A stretch of 34,219 bases of DNA from contig JBKHBT010000033.1 in assembly GCA_046542255.1 (NCBI GenBank), forward strand, positions 1-34,219, written 5' to 3'. Position numbers and translations under genes: made by a program. The notes beneath the pieces were generated by a model. That model saw nothing but the letters and a program-made list of their open reading frames with translations. It was not told where the DNA came from and did no database searches. Position 1 is the first letter of the stretch, and each line of letters opens with the position of its first letter. This DNA comes from JBKHBT01 sp046542255 (GTDB lineage Bacteria; UBP14; UBA6098; JBKHBT01). Below, piece after piece: positions 15,928 to 25,012 of this stretch.

Positions 15928-17052
15928 ATGGGTCATGTATATACACCAGGATTGAAAGTAACGGAATATTCACGTATTCGAAAACAAAGGCTTCTACCTT
16001 TGAAAGGTAAAGTCACAGTCAAAGTCGGCGATAAAGTCCGGCCAGATACTGTAATAGCTGAAACATTTCTTCCTGGGGATGTTCAGCCGATTAATGTAGC
16101 CAATAAACTCGGCTGCGATGCCGATTCACTAGATTATTATATGAAAAAGAAAGTCGGCGATGAGTTCAAAAAGGACGAAATATATGCTGAAAATAAAGGC
16201 CTTTTTGGATTATTTAAGACAAGTCTGCGCGCGCCATTTGATGGCACAATAGAAAGCATATCTGATATTACCGGCCAGGTCATTTTACGCGCAGAACCTA
16301 TTCCACTACAGATAAAAGCATTCATCGATGGCGAGATTATCGAAGTTATACCCGAAGAAGGCGCAATAGTAGAAACCTTCGGTAGCTTTATACAAGGAAT
16401 TTTTGGTATCGGTGGCGAACGTTTTGGCGATTTGGTAGTACTTGCCGAATCACATGATACGTATATCAAAGCCGAACAAATAAATGAGAAACATCGAGGC
16501 AAAATTATAGTTGCCGGAAGTGTTGTTACGGCAGATGTTTTCAATAAAGCCAATTCTCTGGGTGTAAAAGGAATTATCGGAGGCGGAATAGATGCTTTCG
16601 ACCTCAGGAAAGTTTTGGGCTATGATATTGGTGTTGCAATCACAGGTTCTGAAGATGTAACCACTACCCTGGTTGTGACAGAAGGTTTTGGAGAAATACC
16701 AATGGCAAAGCAGACTTTTGATCTTCTGAAGAAAAATGATGGCAATGAAACATCCATGCATGGGGCTACTCAGATTCGTGCCGGTGTTATAAGGCCTGAG
16801 ATCGTTATTACAAAACCGAAGAAAAAAGATTTCAAAGATACAGGCGAAGAGCTTATTGGGCTGGAAATTGGAAGCACTGTTCGAGTTATTAGAGTTCCAT
16901 ATTTCGGACAGATCGGCAAAGTCACAGAATTGCCATCAGAGCTTCGCAAGCTCGGTTCAGAATCTATGGCGAGAGTCCTTGGAATCGAATTTGACAATGG
17001 TGAAAGAGCAATCGTCCCAAGAGCAAATGTCGAAATGATTGAAAGCGCATAA
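15928..17052 (+). CDS. Barrel-sandwich and KOW-like protein paired with the MutL-type ATPase
   Basis: The 374 residues belong to no named family I know. The N-terminal half (about 1-140) looks like a barrel-sandwich hybrid: PLKGKVTVKVGDKVRPDTVI, then LRAPFDGTIESISDITGQVI, as in biotinyl/lipoyl-like or RnfC-type modules, but no modified lysine motif is seen. The centre (about 185-290) has Rossmann-like strands (GKIIVAGSVVTADVFNKANS, GVKGIIGGGIDAFDL, YDIGVAITGSED). The C-terminus is KOW/SH3-like (GSTVRVIRVPYFGQIGKVTE...GERAIVPRANVEMIE). No signal or membrane segment. It starts 11 bases after the ATPase stop with GGGAGTG ahead of the ATG, so the two are surely co-expressed. A scaffold between ATPase and membrane proteins is inference. 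Confidence 0.8.
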   Translation: MGHVYTPGLKVTEYSRIRKQRLLPLKGKVTVKVGDKVRPDTVIAETFLPGDVQPINVANKLGCDADSLDYYMKKKVGDEFKKDEIYAENKGLFGLFKTSLRAPFDGTIESISDITGQVILRAEPIPLQIKAFIDGEIIEVIPEEGAIVETFGSFIQGIFGIGGERFGDLVVLAESHDTYIKAEQINEKHRGKIIVAGSVVTADVFNKANSLGVKGIIGGGIDAFDLRKVLGYDIGVAITGSEDVTTTLVVTEGFGEIPMAKQTFDLLKKNDGNETSMHGATQIRAGVIRPEIVITKPKKKDFKDTGEELIGLEIGSTVRVIRVPYFGQIGKVTELPSELRKLGSESMARVLGIEFDNGERAIVPRANVEMIESA

Positions 17053-17092
17053 ATAAAATTCAATTAATAATAAAAAAAGAAAGGAGTGCCTA

Positions 17093-19834
17093 ATGCCAAA
17101 ATATAGGCTCAGGATTTTTCTTATCCTGATGGCCCTCTTCGCAATTATAATCGGAGGCTGCCAGCAGGTTGGCGATGCCCCTCCAGAAAAACCGATGGCT
17201 GCAAAAGTTATCGACCTACCTGGTGATGATGGAACAGGTACTATCGTTCAATGGAGACATTATAATGCTTCGAGTGCTGTCAAGTATAAGATCCTGCGGG
17301 GTGAAAGCAAGAATGATATTGAGACTCAAATTGGTGAGATATCAGCTCAGCTTACGCTACCTTCGCTGGATACATCATCCGTCAATGATTTTTCTGATGA
17401 TAATTATTATCTAATCATCGATGATGACAAACAGCCACCATTGGTTGAAGTTGTAAAAGCAAATCCAGAAAATGAGGATTCGATTAAGGCAATCGGCCAA
17501 AAACTTCAAAAAGTTGAATTGACTATTGTTCCAGAAAACGTGGACGATAGAGAACTGGTATTAGCTTCAGGCAATTATTATCGAGTCAATCCTCCACAGT
17601 CGATCCTGAATGAATCGCAATATGCCACATTGAATAATAAAAAAATAGATGTGGATAATACTTTTCTTGAAGAAGGCGATAAGAATATCAGCGTGGAACA
17701 TGGGTTCAGCGAATACGAAAAAGAATTCATCAAAGAAGGTGCCAGGCTTATGCCACCTGCAGGCCCGGATGCTGAATTAATCAAAAAGTATGGTTTATCG
17801 GTAGCTTCATTTGTTACAGAAGATAAAAGATACTGCGTTTCATATAATCCTATGAAGTCATTTGACAATGATACTTCGGAAGCTCTTGAACCAGGCAAGG
17901 AATACTATTACAAAGTCATTGCCTATAATAAAGACGATGTCGCAACAGAATCCGAAGTATTGACTGGAACTCCTATCGATAATGAACCGAATCCTCTTCA
18001 GATAACCAGTATTTTGGCTGATAAAAATAAGAAATCTGTCGTCCTGAATTGGGCTCCCAGCAGAGATTCTGATCTTAATAATATTGAAATTTACCTTACA
18101 GATATAGAGGACACTTTGCAGGAAGAAGGCGAGCTTCTCAAAACTGTCGATGCTTCCTGGACAAAAGCAAAAATCGAGGATATCGACATCGATTCAACAC
18201 ATGCCTTCTATTTGAAAGCATATGATGATAAATACTCTTCTGTCAGTAATATTGGCACAGTAGATTTTATCGATTTTGCCGAAGTGAATTTACCACCAAA
18301 CCTTCGCGTGGAAGACCATCCTAATGATGATGCCATGGCCCTCGACCTTATGTGGGAACCACCTTCTATTAGGCTTTCATATTGGGTCATAGACCAAGAT
18401 CTAAAAAAGGAAGTGGTAAAACCTAAAGAAAATGTTTACCTATTCAATGGCGAAATCGTACAATTCGATCCAGATTCTACTATCCCAGAAAAAGCCGAGC
18501 CGGTCAAAGGCTATATCAAAGAAATCCCTTCCGATGATATGACACTCACTGTCTCTTATGACATTTTTGCAAATATCCGCGCAAAAGCTGCCTTTGCAGA
18601 AGTCAAACTCGAAGGCATGGGTAGAAGTGAGGACTTTTTCGATAAAGAAGAAATCGGACAGGCTATTTTCAAAAATATCGAACCCGGGAAATATAAAATT
18701 AGTGCTCAACTGAAAAATAAAAATGGTTTCGATTTCGAAAATGAAGAAGCCTTTGCCGAAATGGAAATCGAAATCAAAGGCCAGGAAAAATATACTCCGC
18801 CACCACCTGATAAACACTATATAATTTATCGAGCTACAATCAAAGACGGAGAAACACCAGAAAAAGAACAGTTCGAAGAATACGAGATGATTCCTTCGCA
18901 TAAAAGAGAATTCGTCGATAGGTGGTCAAAAGATGAAGAGGACCTATACAGGATACTAACATCATATGATTATGCATATTTTATGAGAGCTGTTTCTGCC
19001 AAAGGCAATATTAAAGACAGTGAAATTCTTGGTCCGATCACACCCAAGAGCAATGCATTCCATAGCCAGAAACTTATTATTCTGGTCTTCTTATTGCTAT
19101 TTATCGGTATTTCTGGTTTTTATCTTTTGCAGGGACGAAGAGGCAAGAAATACTATATCCGTCCTATTGCTGGAATTTCTCATATAGACGAGGCATTAGG
19201 AAGGGCAACCGAAATGGGTAAACCCATTCTCTATATTATGGGACTTGGTGCAATCAGTATGCTATCTACATTAGCATCTATGACGATTCTAGGCCGTGTT
19301 GCCAAAAAAGCTGCAGAATATCAGAATAGACTTCTGGTTCCAGCTGCTGATCCTATTGTTATGTTGGTTGCTCAGGAAACTGTCCGTTCAGCATATCTTG
19401 ATGCTGGCAGGCCAGATGCTTACAGTGAAGATGATATATACTTCGTAACACGAAGCCAGTTCTCTTATGCTGCTGCTGTTTCTGGAATTATGATGCGTGA
19501 GAATACTGCTACACATTTCTTTATGGGATGGTTTGCAGCAGAATCGCTAATTCTATCTGAAGCTGGCGCAAGAGCTGGCGCAATCCAGATTGCTGGCACA
19601 GATGCTCCGGCACAGCTTCCATTCTTCATTACCTCATGTGACTATACGCTCATGGGCGAAGAACTTTATGCTGCATCTGCTTATATGTCGAAAGACCCAA
19701 TGCAGATTAGCTCTCTTAAGATTCAGGACACACTTAAAGCTATTTACATTGTTATTATGATACTGGGTACTGCAGCTATTTCACTTAATATTATGTGGTT
19801 CGTTAACTTTTTCAAACTTACAATCGATAAATAA
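17093..19834 (+). CDS. Large FN3-domain protein with membrane DUF6754-like domain
   Basis: The protein has 913 residues. The N-terminus has a signal with lipobox-like IIIGGC (C23), so a lipid anchor is possible. The outer part (about 35-655) contains several fibronectin type III-like units, for example KEYYYKVIAYNKDDVATES and SVVLNWAPSRDSDLNNIEIY, mixed with long acidic insertions. A membrane helix follows (about 662-681, LIILVFLLLFIGISGFYLLQ). The last 230 residues match what I recall as DUF6754: HIDEALGRATEMGKPILYIM, ending in a further helix (about 880-905). The DUF part has many small residues and conserved-looking polar positions (ATHFFMGWFAAESLILSE). It is the structural centre of the cluster. 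GGAG precedes the ATG. Codon use matches the neighbours. Confidence 0.85.
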   Translation: MPKYRLRIFLILMALFAIIIGGCQQVGDAPPEKPMAAKVIDLPGDDGTGTIVQWRHYNASSAVKYKILRGESKNDIETQIGEISAQLTLPSLDTSSVNDFSDDNYYLIIDDDKQPPLVEVVKANPENEDSIKAIGQKLQKVELTIVPENVDDRELVLASGNYYRVNPPQSILNESQYATLNNKKIDVDNTFLEEGDKNISVEHGFSEYEKEFIKEGARLMPPAGPDAELIKKYGLSVASFVTEDKRYCVSYNPMKSFDNDTSEALEPGKEYYYKVIAYNKDDVATESEVLTGTPIDNEPNPLQITSILADKNKKSVVLNWAPSRDSDLNNIEIYLTDIEDTLQEEGELLKTVDASWTKAKIEDIDIDSTHAFYLKAYDDKYSSVSNIGTVDFIDFAEVNLPPNLRVEDHPNDDAMALDLMWEPPSIRLSYWVIDQDLKKEVVKPKENVYLFNGEIVQFDPDSTIPEKAEPVKGYIKEIPSDDMTLTVSYDIFANIRAKAAFAEVKLEGMGRSEDFFDKEEIGQAIFKNIEPGKYKISAQLKNKNGFDFENEEAFAEMEIEIKGQEKYTPPPPDKHYIIYRATIKDGETPEKEQFEEYEMIPSHKREFVDRWSKDEEDLYRILTSYDYAYFMRAVSAKGNIKDSEILGPITPKSNAFHSQKLIILVFLLLFIGISGFYLLQGRRGKKYYIRPIAGISHIDEALGRATEMGKPILYIMGLGAISMLSTLASMTILGRVAKKAAEYQNRLLVPAADPIVMLVAQETVRSAYLDAGRPDAYSEDDIYFVTRSQFSYAAAVSGIMMRENTATHFFMGWFAAESLILSEAGARAGAIQIAGTDAPAQLPFFITSCDYTLMGEELYAASAYMSKDPMQISSLKIQDTLKAIYIVIMILGTAAISLNIMWFVNFFKLTIDK

Positions 19835-19848
19835 GGGGGTGTAATTAA

Positions 19849-20487
19849 ATGTTCTGGAAAAAACAACTGCCCCTGATAATTGCCTTTGTAATGGGATTTC
19901 TCCTGCTTATCCAATATTTTATACCAGGAAGAGTCTCGCAGGACTTTTTACGTCTATTTCAGGATTGGGGACTAGTTATTGGTGTATTCGGAGCTGTTAT
20001 GGGATATTATAGCATTATTCGAGTACATATAGTAAAGATTACGAAAGGTGTCAAAGGCTGGTATTTCAGTGCTGTAACTTTGCTTTGTATCGCGACGATG
20101 GTAGTCGGATGGTTAGTACAGGGCGTTGAAACTGGTACTATTTTTGATAATCTATTCAATTATGCTCTTGTACCAATTGAATCTACCGTGTTTAGCCTTT
20201 TGGCCTTTTATATTGCATCAGCAGCTTATAGAGCATTCCGTGCCAGAAGCGCACAAGCGACTGCCCTACTTATCGCCGCTATGATTCTTATGCTCGGCCG
20301 CGTGCCAATCGGCCAATACATAAGGATTGGCGATACTTCGCTGGTCGATGTTGCAAATTGGATTCTCAATTACCCGAATATGGCAGCAAAAAGAGGTATT
20401 CTTCTTGGCGTTGGCCTGGGACAGCTTCTTATGTCGCTAAAAATTATTCTGGGTATTGAGCGAGCATATCTTGGCGGAAAGGATTAA
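19849..20487 (+). CDS. Polytopic membrane protein of the MutL/DUF6754 cluster
   Basis: The 212-residue protein is almost wholly hydrophobic with about six membrane helices (near 8-25, 37-56, 70-90, 103-126, 137-155, 180-200). No known transporter motif is visible. Short basic loops (RVHIVKITKGVKGW, YRAFRARSAQ) suggest cytoplasmic sides by the positive-inside rule. GGGGGTG stands five to ten bases before the ATG, 14 bases after the large DUF6754 gene. It belongs with the next two genes as the membrane part of the system. Function unknown; channel or assembly platform are both possible. Confidence 0.8.
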   Translation: MFWKKQLPLIIAFVMGFLLLIQYFIPGRVSQDFLRLFQDWGLVIGVFGAVMGYYSIIRVHIVKITKGVKGWYFSAVTLLCIATMVVGWLVQGVETGTIFDNLFNYALVPIESTVFSLLAFYIASAAYRAFRARSAQATALLIAAMILMLGRVPIGQYIRIGDTSLVDVANWILNYPNMAAKRGILLGVGLGQLLMSLKIILGIERAYLGGKD

Positions 20488-20496
20488 GGAGATATA

Positions 20497-21333
20497 ATGG
20501 AATTTTGGGATAAACTACAGAAAATCGATGCTAAATTCATCTACCTGATTCTCGCAATTGCTATTATACTTCCTTTCTTTTTCAGATTGGGATTACCGAT
20601 TCCAATAACCAAGGAAGTCAGAAGTATATATAATTATGTTGAGAATCTTACACCAAACGATTGCGTAATCATCAGTGCAGACTATTCGCCATCGGTGAGT
20701 CCAGAGCTTAGCCCTATGTTAGATGCTGTAACACGGCATTGTTTCGAAAAGAAGGTTAAGCTTATAGCGATGAGCCACGTTCCAGTAGCACCTGGTATGT
20801 ACCAACCAATATTGGAAGGCGCTGCCGATGAATACAATATGATTAATGGCATCGACTATGTTAATCTTGGTTATCGTTATGGTTTTTATTTAGTGATTAT
20901 GAGAATGGGAAGTTCTATCGAGCAGACATTCGGCGTTGACTATTATGGAACGCCGCTGCGTGACCTTCCTATGATGAAGAATATCAAGAACTATGATGAT
21001 GTCGCTCTGATCGTTGTATTGACAGGCTCTAACTTCAATACATGGATCACGTTCGCACATGAACCATATCAGCAAAATATCGCGGCTGGAGTTACTGCCG
21101 TTATGGCAGCCGATTCTTATCCATTCCTTCAGAGTGGCCAAATAATTGGCCTTATGGGGGGACTAAAAGGAGCTGCTGAATATGAGAGAATGAATGGTGA
21201 AAACTATGATGTTCCTCCGAGAATGGCTAGTATTGGTATGGAAGCTCAGAACTGGGCACATATCATTATTATCTTATTTATCATAGTCGGTAATGTCGCG
21301 TATTTTGCATCGAAGAAAAAGAAAAGGATATAG
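20497..21333 (+). CDS. Membrane-anchored extracytoplasmic protein, PgsW-like topology
   Basis: The 278 residues comprise an N-terminal membrane helix (about 13-31), a soluble extracytoplasmic alpha/beta domain (about 35-245), a C-terminal membrane helix (about 250-270) and a basic KKKKRI end. The outer domain has Rossmann-like strands (DCVIISADYSPSVSPE, KVKLIAMSHVPVAPGM, DVALIVVLTGSNFNTWITFA) and a small-residue loop GQIIGLMGGLKGAAEYE. The topology equals that of PgsW in this window, and an SVxP...PGM pair occurs with the same 36-residue span in both proteins. Whether they are homologous is unproven. AAGGAGAT lies five bases before the ATG. It is nine bases from the previous gene and abuts the next. 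Confidence 0.8.
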   Translation: MEFWDKLQKIDAKFIYLILAIAIILPFFFRLGLPIPITKEVRSIYNYVENLTPNDCVIISADYSPSVSPELSPMLDAVTRHCFEKKVKLIAMSHVPVAPGMYQPILEGAADEYNMINGIDYVNLGYRYGFYLVIMRMGSSIEQTFGVDYYGTPLRDLPMMKNIKNYDDVALIVVLTGSNFNTWITFAHEPYQQNIAAGVTAVMAADSYPFLQSGQIIGLMGGLKGAAEYERMNGENYDVPPRMASIGMEAQNWAHIIIILFIIVGNVAYFASKKKKRI

Positions 21334-21342
21334 GTGGGAATT

Positions 21343-21996
21343 ATGCAAATATCAATGAATCCATGGATATGGTTAGCAGTGTTTTTTACGCTTTCTATTT
21401 ATTCCTTCCTTTACAAAGACAATCCATTCTATAAATTTGCTGAACACGTTACTGTTGGTGTTAGTGTTGGATATTCGATATATATTCTTTGGACCAATGC
21501 CTTCATTGGACAGGTCTGGACACCATTTAATAGTGGTGGAACAATTATGGGTGTTCCGATATCTATGCGCTGGGATTTCATAATACCAGCATTCCTCGGA
21601 ATATTAATGATATTTAGGCTCTTTCCTAAATATGCATGGATGTCCCGTTATACACTGGCATTCCTAATCGGTGGTGGATCGGGCCTAGCCCTTACATTAT
21701 CGATGCAGGCTCGTATATTCAAACAGGTTTCGACATCTATGGTGCCAATAACTATGGATTGGATGGGATTTTCCAATCTGATTATCATAATTGGTGTTCT
21801 TGCTACGTTGATTTACTTCTATTTCTCCAAGGAGCATAAAGGGGTTTTCGGCGGAGTTGCCAATGTCGGTATCTGGTATCTGATGATTGGCTTTGGTGCC
21901 ACATTTGGATATACAGTTATGGCAAGGATGTCTTTATTTATTGGAAGACTACTGTTCCTATTCCAGGACTTCCTGGGACTTAATCTGGTCAATTAG
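21343..21996 (+). CDS. Polytopic membrane protein, last gene of the MutL cluster
   Basis: The 217 residues form about six to seven membrane helices, from PWIWLAVFFTLSIYSFLY through a C-terminal GRLLFLFQDFLGLNLVN. Glycine-rich helices (LIGGGSGLALTLS, GVFGGVANVG) suggest tight packing. The frame is open from a GTG at 21334, but AGGTGG (21332-21337) is placed correctly for the ATG at 21343 and gives the start MQISMNPWIW, so that start is preferred. No known family is recognised. A strong terminator follows 22 bases after the stop, closing the operon that began near 13062. Confidence 0.8.
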   Translation: MQISMNPWIWLAVFFTLSIYSFLYKDNPFYKFAEHVTVGVSVGYSIYILWTNAFIGQVWTPFNSGGTIMGVPISMRWDFIIPAFLGILMIFRLFPKYAWMSRYTLAFLIGGGSGLALTLSMQARIFKQVSTSMVPITMDWMGFSNLIIIIGVLATLIYFYFSKEHKGVFGGVANVGIWYLMIGFGATFGYTVMARMSLFIGRLLFLFQDFLGLNLVN

Positions 21997-22018
21997 CTGG
22001 ATTGATATAATTCAAATT

Positions 22019-22047
22019 AGCCCCGACAATTCTGTCGGGGCTTTTTT
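22019..22047 (+). terminator. Rho-independent terminator of the MutL cluster
   Basis: A perfect 10-base stem AGCCCCGACA (22019-22028) / TGTCGGGGCT (22033-22042) has an ATTC loop and is followed by a T run to 22047. It is the clearest terminator in the window and separates the membrane cluster from the kinase gene. Confidence 0.95.
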
Positions 22048-22160
22048 ATTTATATTGAAACTATTAATCCTTCAATATCTCACCCAATCTGTCGATAAAA
22101 ATAATAAAGACTGTTTGTTTACAAAGGGATAGAAAAAATCGGCGGGGCAAAAAATAGTAG

Positions 22161-24944
22161 ATGCCAAAAATTCTTAGAAATTTTGAGCTTGTAGAAAAAA
22201 TAGCATCTGGCGGCATGGGTACTGTCTATCGGGGAATACAACTTTCACTGAAAAGGCCAGTCGCCGTCAAAGAGCTACATCCACAACTATCACAGCAGAA
22301 AGAATATATCAAACGCTTCGAACAGGAAGCATTAGTCCTTGGCGCAATGTTCAATGAAAATATTGTCGGTATAATCGATTTCGGCCATGAAAATGGAACA
22401 TATTATATTGTCATGGAATATGTCGATGGACTATCATTGTCGGAAATAATCGATTCTGTGACTGGCCTTGCCCCCAATATGGCACTTACTATTATCGAAA
22501 ATATGGCAAGAGGGCTTGCATTCGCTCATAATAAGGGCATAATCCATCGCGATCTGAAGCCTGCAAACATAATCTTATCTTTGGATGGTGTAATCAAAAT
22601 CACCGATTTTGGCCTTTGCCGGCCAATTCATGAGTCCGACATTACTCAACATAGCTCTCTTATGGGAACTCCAAGATATATGTCACCTGAACAAGCTCTT
22701 GGAAAGCCAATCGACCAAAGAAGCGATATATATTCACTTGGAATACTATTTTTTGAGCTTCTAACGGGTTTTTATGCTATCTGGAGCGAAAATACAGCAC
22801 AAATCCTACATCAAGTAGCCTTCGGAAAAGAACTTGATACCAAAAGATTGCCAACTAAATTAAATAAAAAAATTGTCAAATTAGTAAAAGACCTAACAAC
22901 AAAAAAGGTCAGCAAAAGATTTGACAATTGCAATGAAATCCTATCGACTATCAGGAAGATTCGAAATTCAGAGGAAGAATTTCAGGACCCTGCTAATCTA
23001 ATCGACCTACTCTATTCGATGGAATATAAATCGAGTAAAGACTCGATAACTCAGATACTAGAACATGGCAGTCGAATCGATGTAACCACTCAAAAATTGG
23101 ATATATCAGATAACATTTATAAAAGTGAAACACCATCGAATCAACAGAGTAAATTTTTAGATAAATATTTTCATTATTTCGGTAAATTATCAGATTTCAA
23201 TCAAGACAATTTCATTGCGAGATACTATGATTATTTCGAATTTAATGAATCCTATCACCAAATCCTGACAGCTATTATGCATAATAAGAGCGTGTTATGT
23301 ATCGGAAGACCTGCAAGTGGTAAAACAAGAAATATCATGCAGGCTTTGGAGTCATTAAAAAGAACGCATAGCCAATGGCAACTAATCATCCCAAAAGCAG
23401 TAGAAATGGAACAGATTAGTAAAATCGATAACTATATCGATACAGGAAATTGCTTTATAGTTTGGGATGATCTTGATCAGTTTATACCTTATTCTGATAT
23501 TGGGGCAGTATTCAATAGAATCGAAAATATTGTTGAGAAAATGATTTTACTCGGAACCCTAAGAAGCGGCGATGAGTTTTTATCTGTCGAAACAACGCGA
23601 ACTGATTGGTTCTATTTTTTTGATACCAGGGTTTACCTCAAAGACTTAACCGATTCACAAGCTGTTTCACTGGCAAAGAATATCGATGCAAAATCGACAG
23701 CTTCCTTCGATGGGACGCCGGGGTCTATTGTTCTTGATTTGAGTAAAGTCAAGGCGAGATACAATGGGCTTACAAATCCAAATCGGGGAATACTAAAAGC
23801 AATGAAAATGCTACATATCATCGGAATAAGAAATTTCAAAAGAAATCTACTCCAAAAACTCGCGAACTCTTTCTTTGGCTGCAATTTGGATGGTTCAAAT
23901 ATCAGTGAAACAATGCATAGCCTTATAGATAATGCCTTTGTCAAAAGAGAAAATGACAATTATCGTTTCTATCATTCGACTTATGCAGAAAAAGTAATAA
24001 CAGATTATGTCGAACCTGATCTGAATGAAGATATGCGAAATCTGATAAAATTTATGATGAAGTTCAAAGACCCATATCATTTGGTTAGCCTTTCAAATTA
24101 TCTTACTAATCATGACTATGATGAAAATATTATCCAAATTTGCGATCTTGCGATAGAGATAAAACCTGATTATGCCAAGGCATATAGCCTAAGAGGCCTT
24201 CAAAAATGCAAAAATGATAATTTCAGAGAAGCCATAGATGATTTCGATAAATCGATTAGCCTAAAACCCAATAGCGCAGATTTTCTGAACAATCGTGGCG
24301 TAGCAAAAAGCTATTTGGGAGACTTCGAAGCAGCATTAGATGACTACAATAAAGCACTTGATTTAAAAAGTGACAATTCAGAGACCTATTACAATCGAGG
24401 CACAGTGTTCTACAATCTTGGCCTGTCCGAAAATGCTCTTAATGACTACGATAAAACTCTCGAGCTTTCTCCTGAATACGCTCCTGCCTATAATAATAGA
24501 GGAATTCTCAAGACCTATGAATTTGGCGATTACGAAGGTGCCTTAAAAGATTATGAAAGCGCAATCGAACTCGATGGTCAATACGAACATGCCTTATATA
24601 ATCGAGGTAATCTTCATCTTTACTATCTACAAAGCTATGAAAAGGCAATAGCCGACTATGATAGAGCAATCGCGATCAAGCCAGATTTTGCGGAGGCATG
24701 GTATAATCGAGGTTTGGCTTATATTTATAGAAAAGATATAGACAATGCCCTGAATTCATTTGCCCATGTCGTAAATTTAAGCGATTGGGGGAAAAACACC
24801 CTTGCCGATGATGAAGACCTGATAATATGGCTTGAAAAGCATCCAAAAATAAAAAGTGAATTTACAGCAAAAATCAATCATTTGATTAGGCCTTACAGCA
24901 TAAATGGCCTAAATTTGGCCAAAACGGTAAAAAAATCAGCATAA
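22161..24944 (+). CDS. Ser/Thr protein kinase fused to P-loop region and TPR repeats
   Basis: The protein has 927 residues and no membrane helix, so it is cytoplasmic. The Hanks-type kinase domain (about 8-268) has GGMGTVY (17-23), VAVK (K37), E56, the catalytic loop HRDLKPAN (129-136), DFG (149-151) and SPE (175-177), so it should be active. A central part (about 335-600) carries a Walker A motif GRPASGKT (382-389) and FIVWDD (432-437), like AAA/NACHT-type ATPases. The C-terminal 240 residues hold about six TPRs with YNRG repeats (e.g. ALDDYNKALDLKSDNSETYY). The kinase-ATPase-TPR order suggests a signalling or regulated assembly protein. No partner gene is adjacent. The Shine-Dalgarno site is weak. 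It stands alone between two terminator or promoter regions. Confidence 0.93.
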   Translation: MPKILRNFELVEKIASGGMGTVYRGIQLSLKRPVAVKELHPQLSQQKEYIKRFEQEALVLGAMFNENIVGIIDFGHENGTYYIVMEYVDGLSLSEIIDSVTGLAPNMALTIIENMARGLAFAHNKGIIHRDLKPANIILSLDGVIKITDFGLCRPIHESDITQHSSLMGTPRYMSPEQALGKPIDQRSDIYSLGILFFELLTGFYAIWSENTAQILHQVAFGKELDTKRLPTKLNKKIVKLVKDLTTKKVSKRFDNCNEILSTIRKIRNSEEEFQDPANLIDLLYSMEYKSSKDSITQILEHGSRIDVTTQKLDISDNIYKSETPSNQQSKFLDKYFHYFGKLSDFNQDNFIARYYDYFEFNESYHQILTAIMHNKSVLCIGRPASGKTRNIMQALESLKRTHSQWQLIIPKAVEMEQISKIDNYIDTGNCFIVWDDLDQFIPYSDIGAVFNRIENIVEKMILLGTLRSGDEFLSVETTRTDWFYFFDTRVYLKDLTDSQAVSLAKNIDAKSTASFDGTPGSIVLDLSKVKARYNGLTNPNRGILKAMKMLHIIGIRNFKRNLLQKLANSFFGCNLDGSNISETMHSLIDNAFVKRENDNYRFYHSTYAEKVITDYVEPDLNEDMRNLIKFMMKFKDPYHLVSLSNYLTNHDYDENIIQICDLAIEIKPDYAKAYSLRGLQKCKNDNFREAIDDFDKSISLKPNSADFLNNRGVAKSYLGDFEAALDDYNKALDLKSDNSETYYNRGTVFYNLGLSENALNDYDKTLELSPEYAPAYNNRGILKTYEFGDYEGALKDYESAIELDGQYEHALYNRGNLHLYYLQSYEKAIADYDRAIAIKPDFAEAWYNRGLAYIYRKDIDNALNSFAHVVNLSDWGKNTLADDEDLIIWLEKHPKIKSEFTAKINHLIRPYSINGLNLAKTVKKSA

Positions 24945-25012
24945 TAAGCATTTTTTTTATATTTTCTTCAAATTTTATATACAAAAGCTTGCTTTTCTCA
25001 TGAAAGTTTATA

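Noticed and set aside
18440..18901. A 153-residue minus-strand open frame rich in phenylalanine and isoleucine
   Set aside because: It is a shadow of the acidic region of the 913-residue protein; Glu/Lys codons read as Phe/Leu on the opposite strand, and no ribosome site or family is seen.
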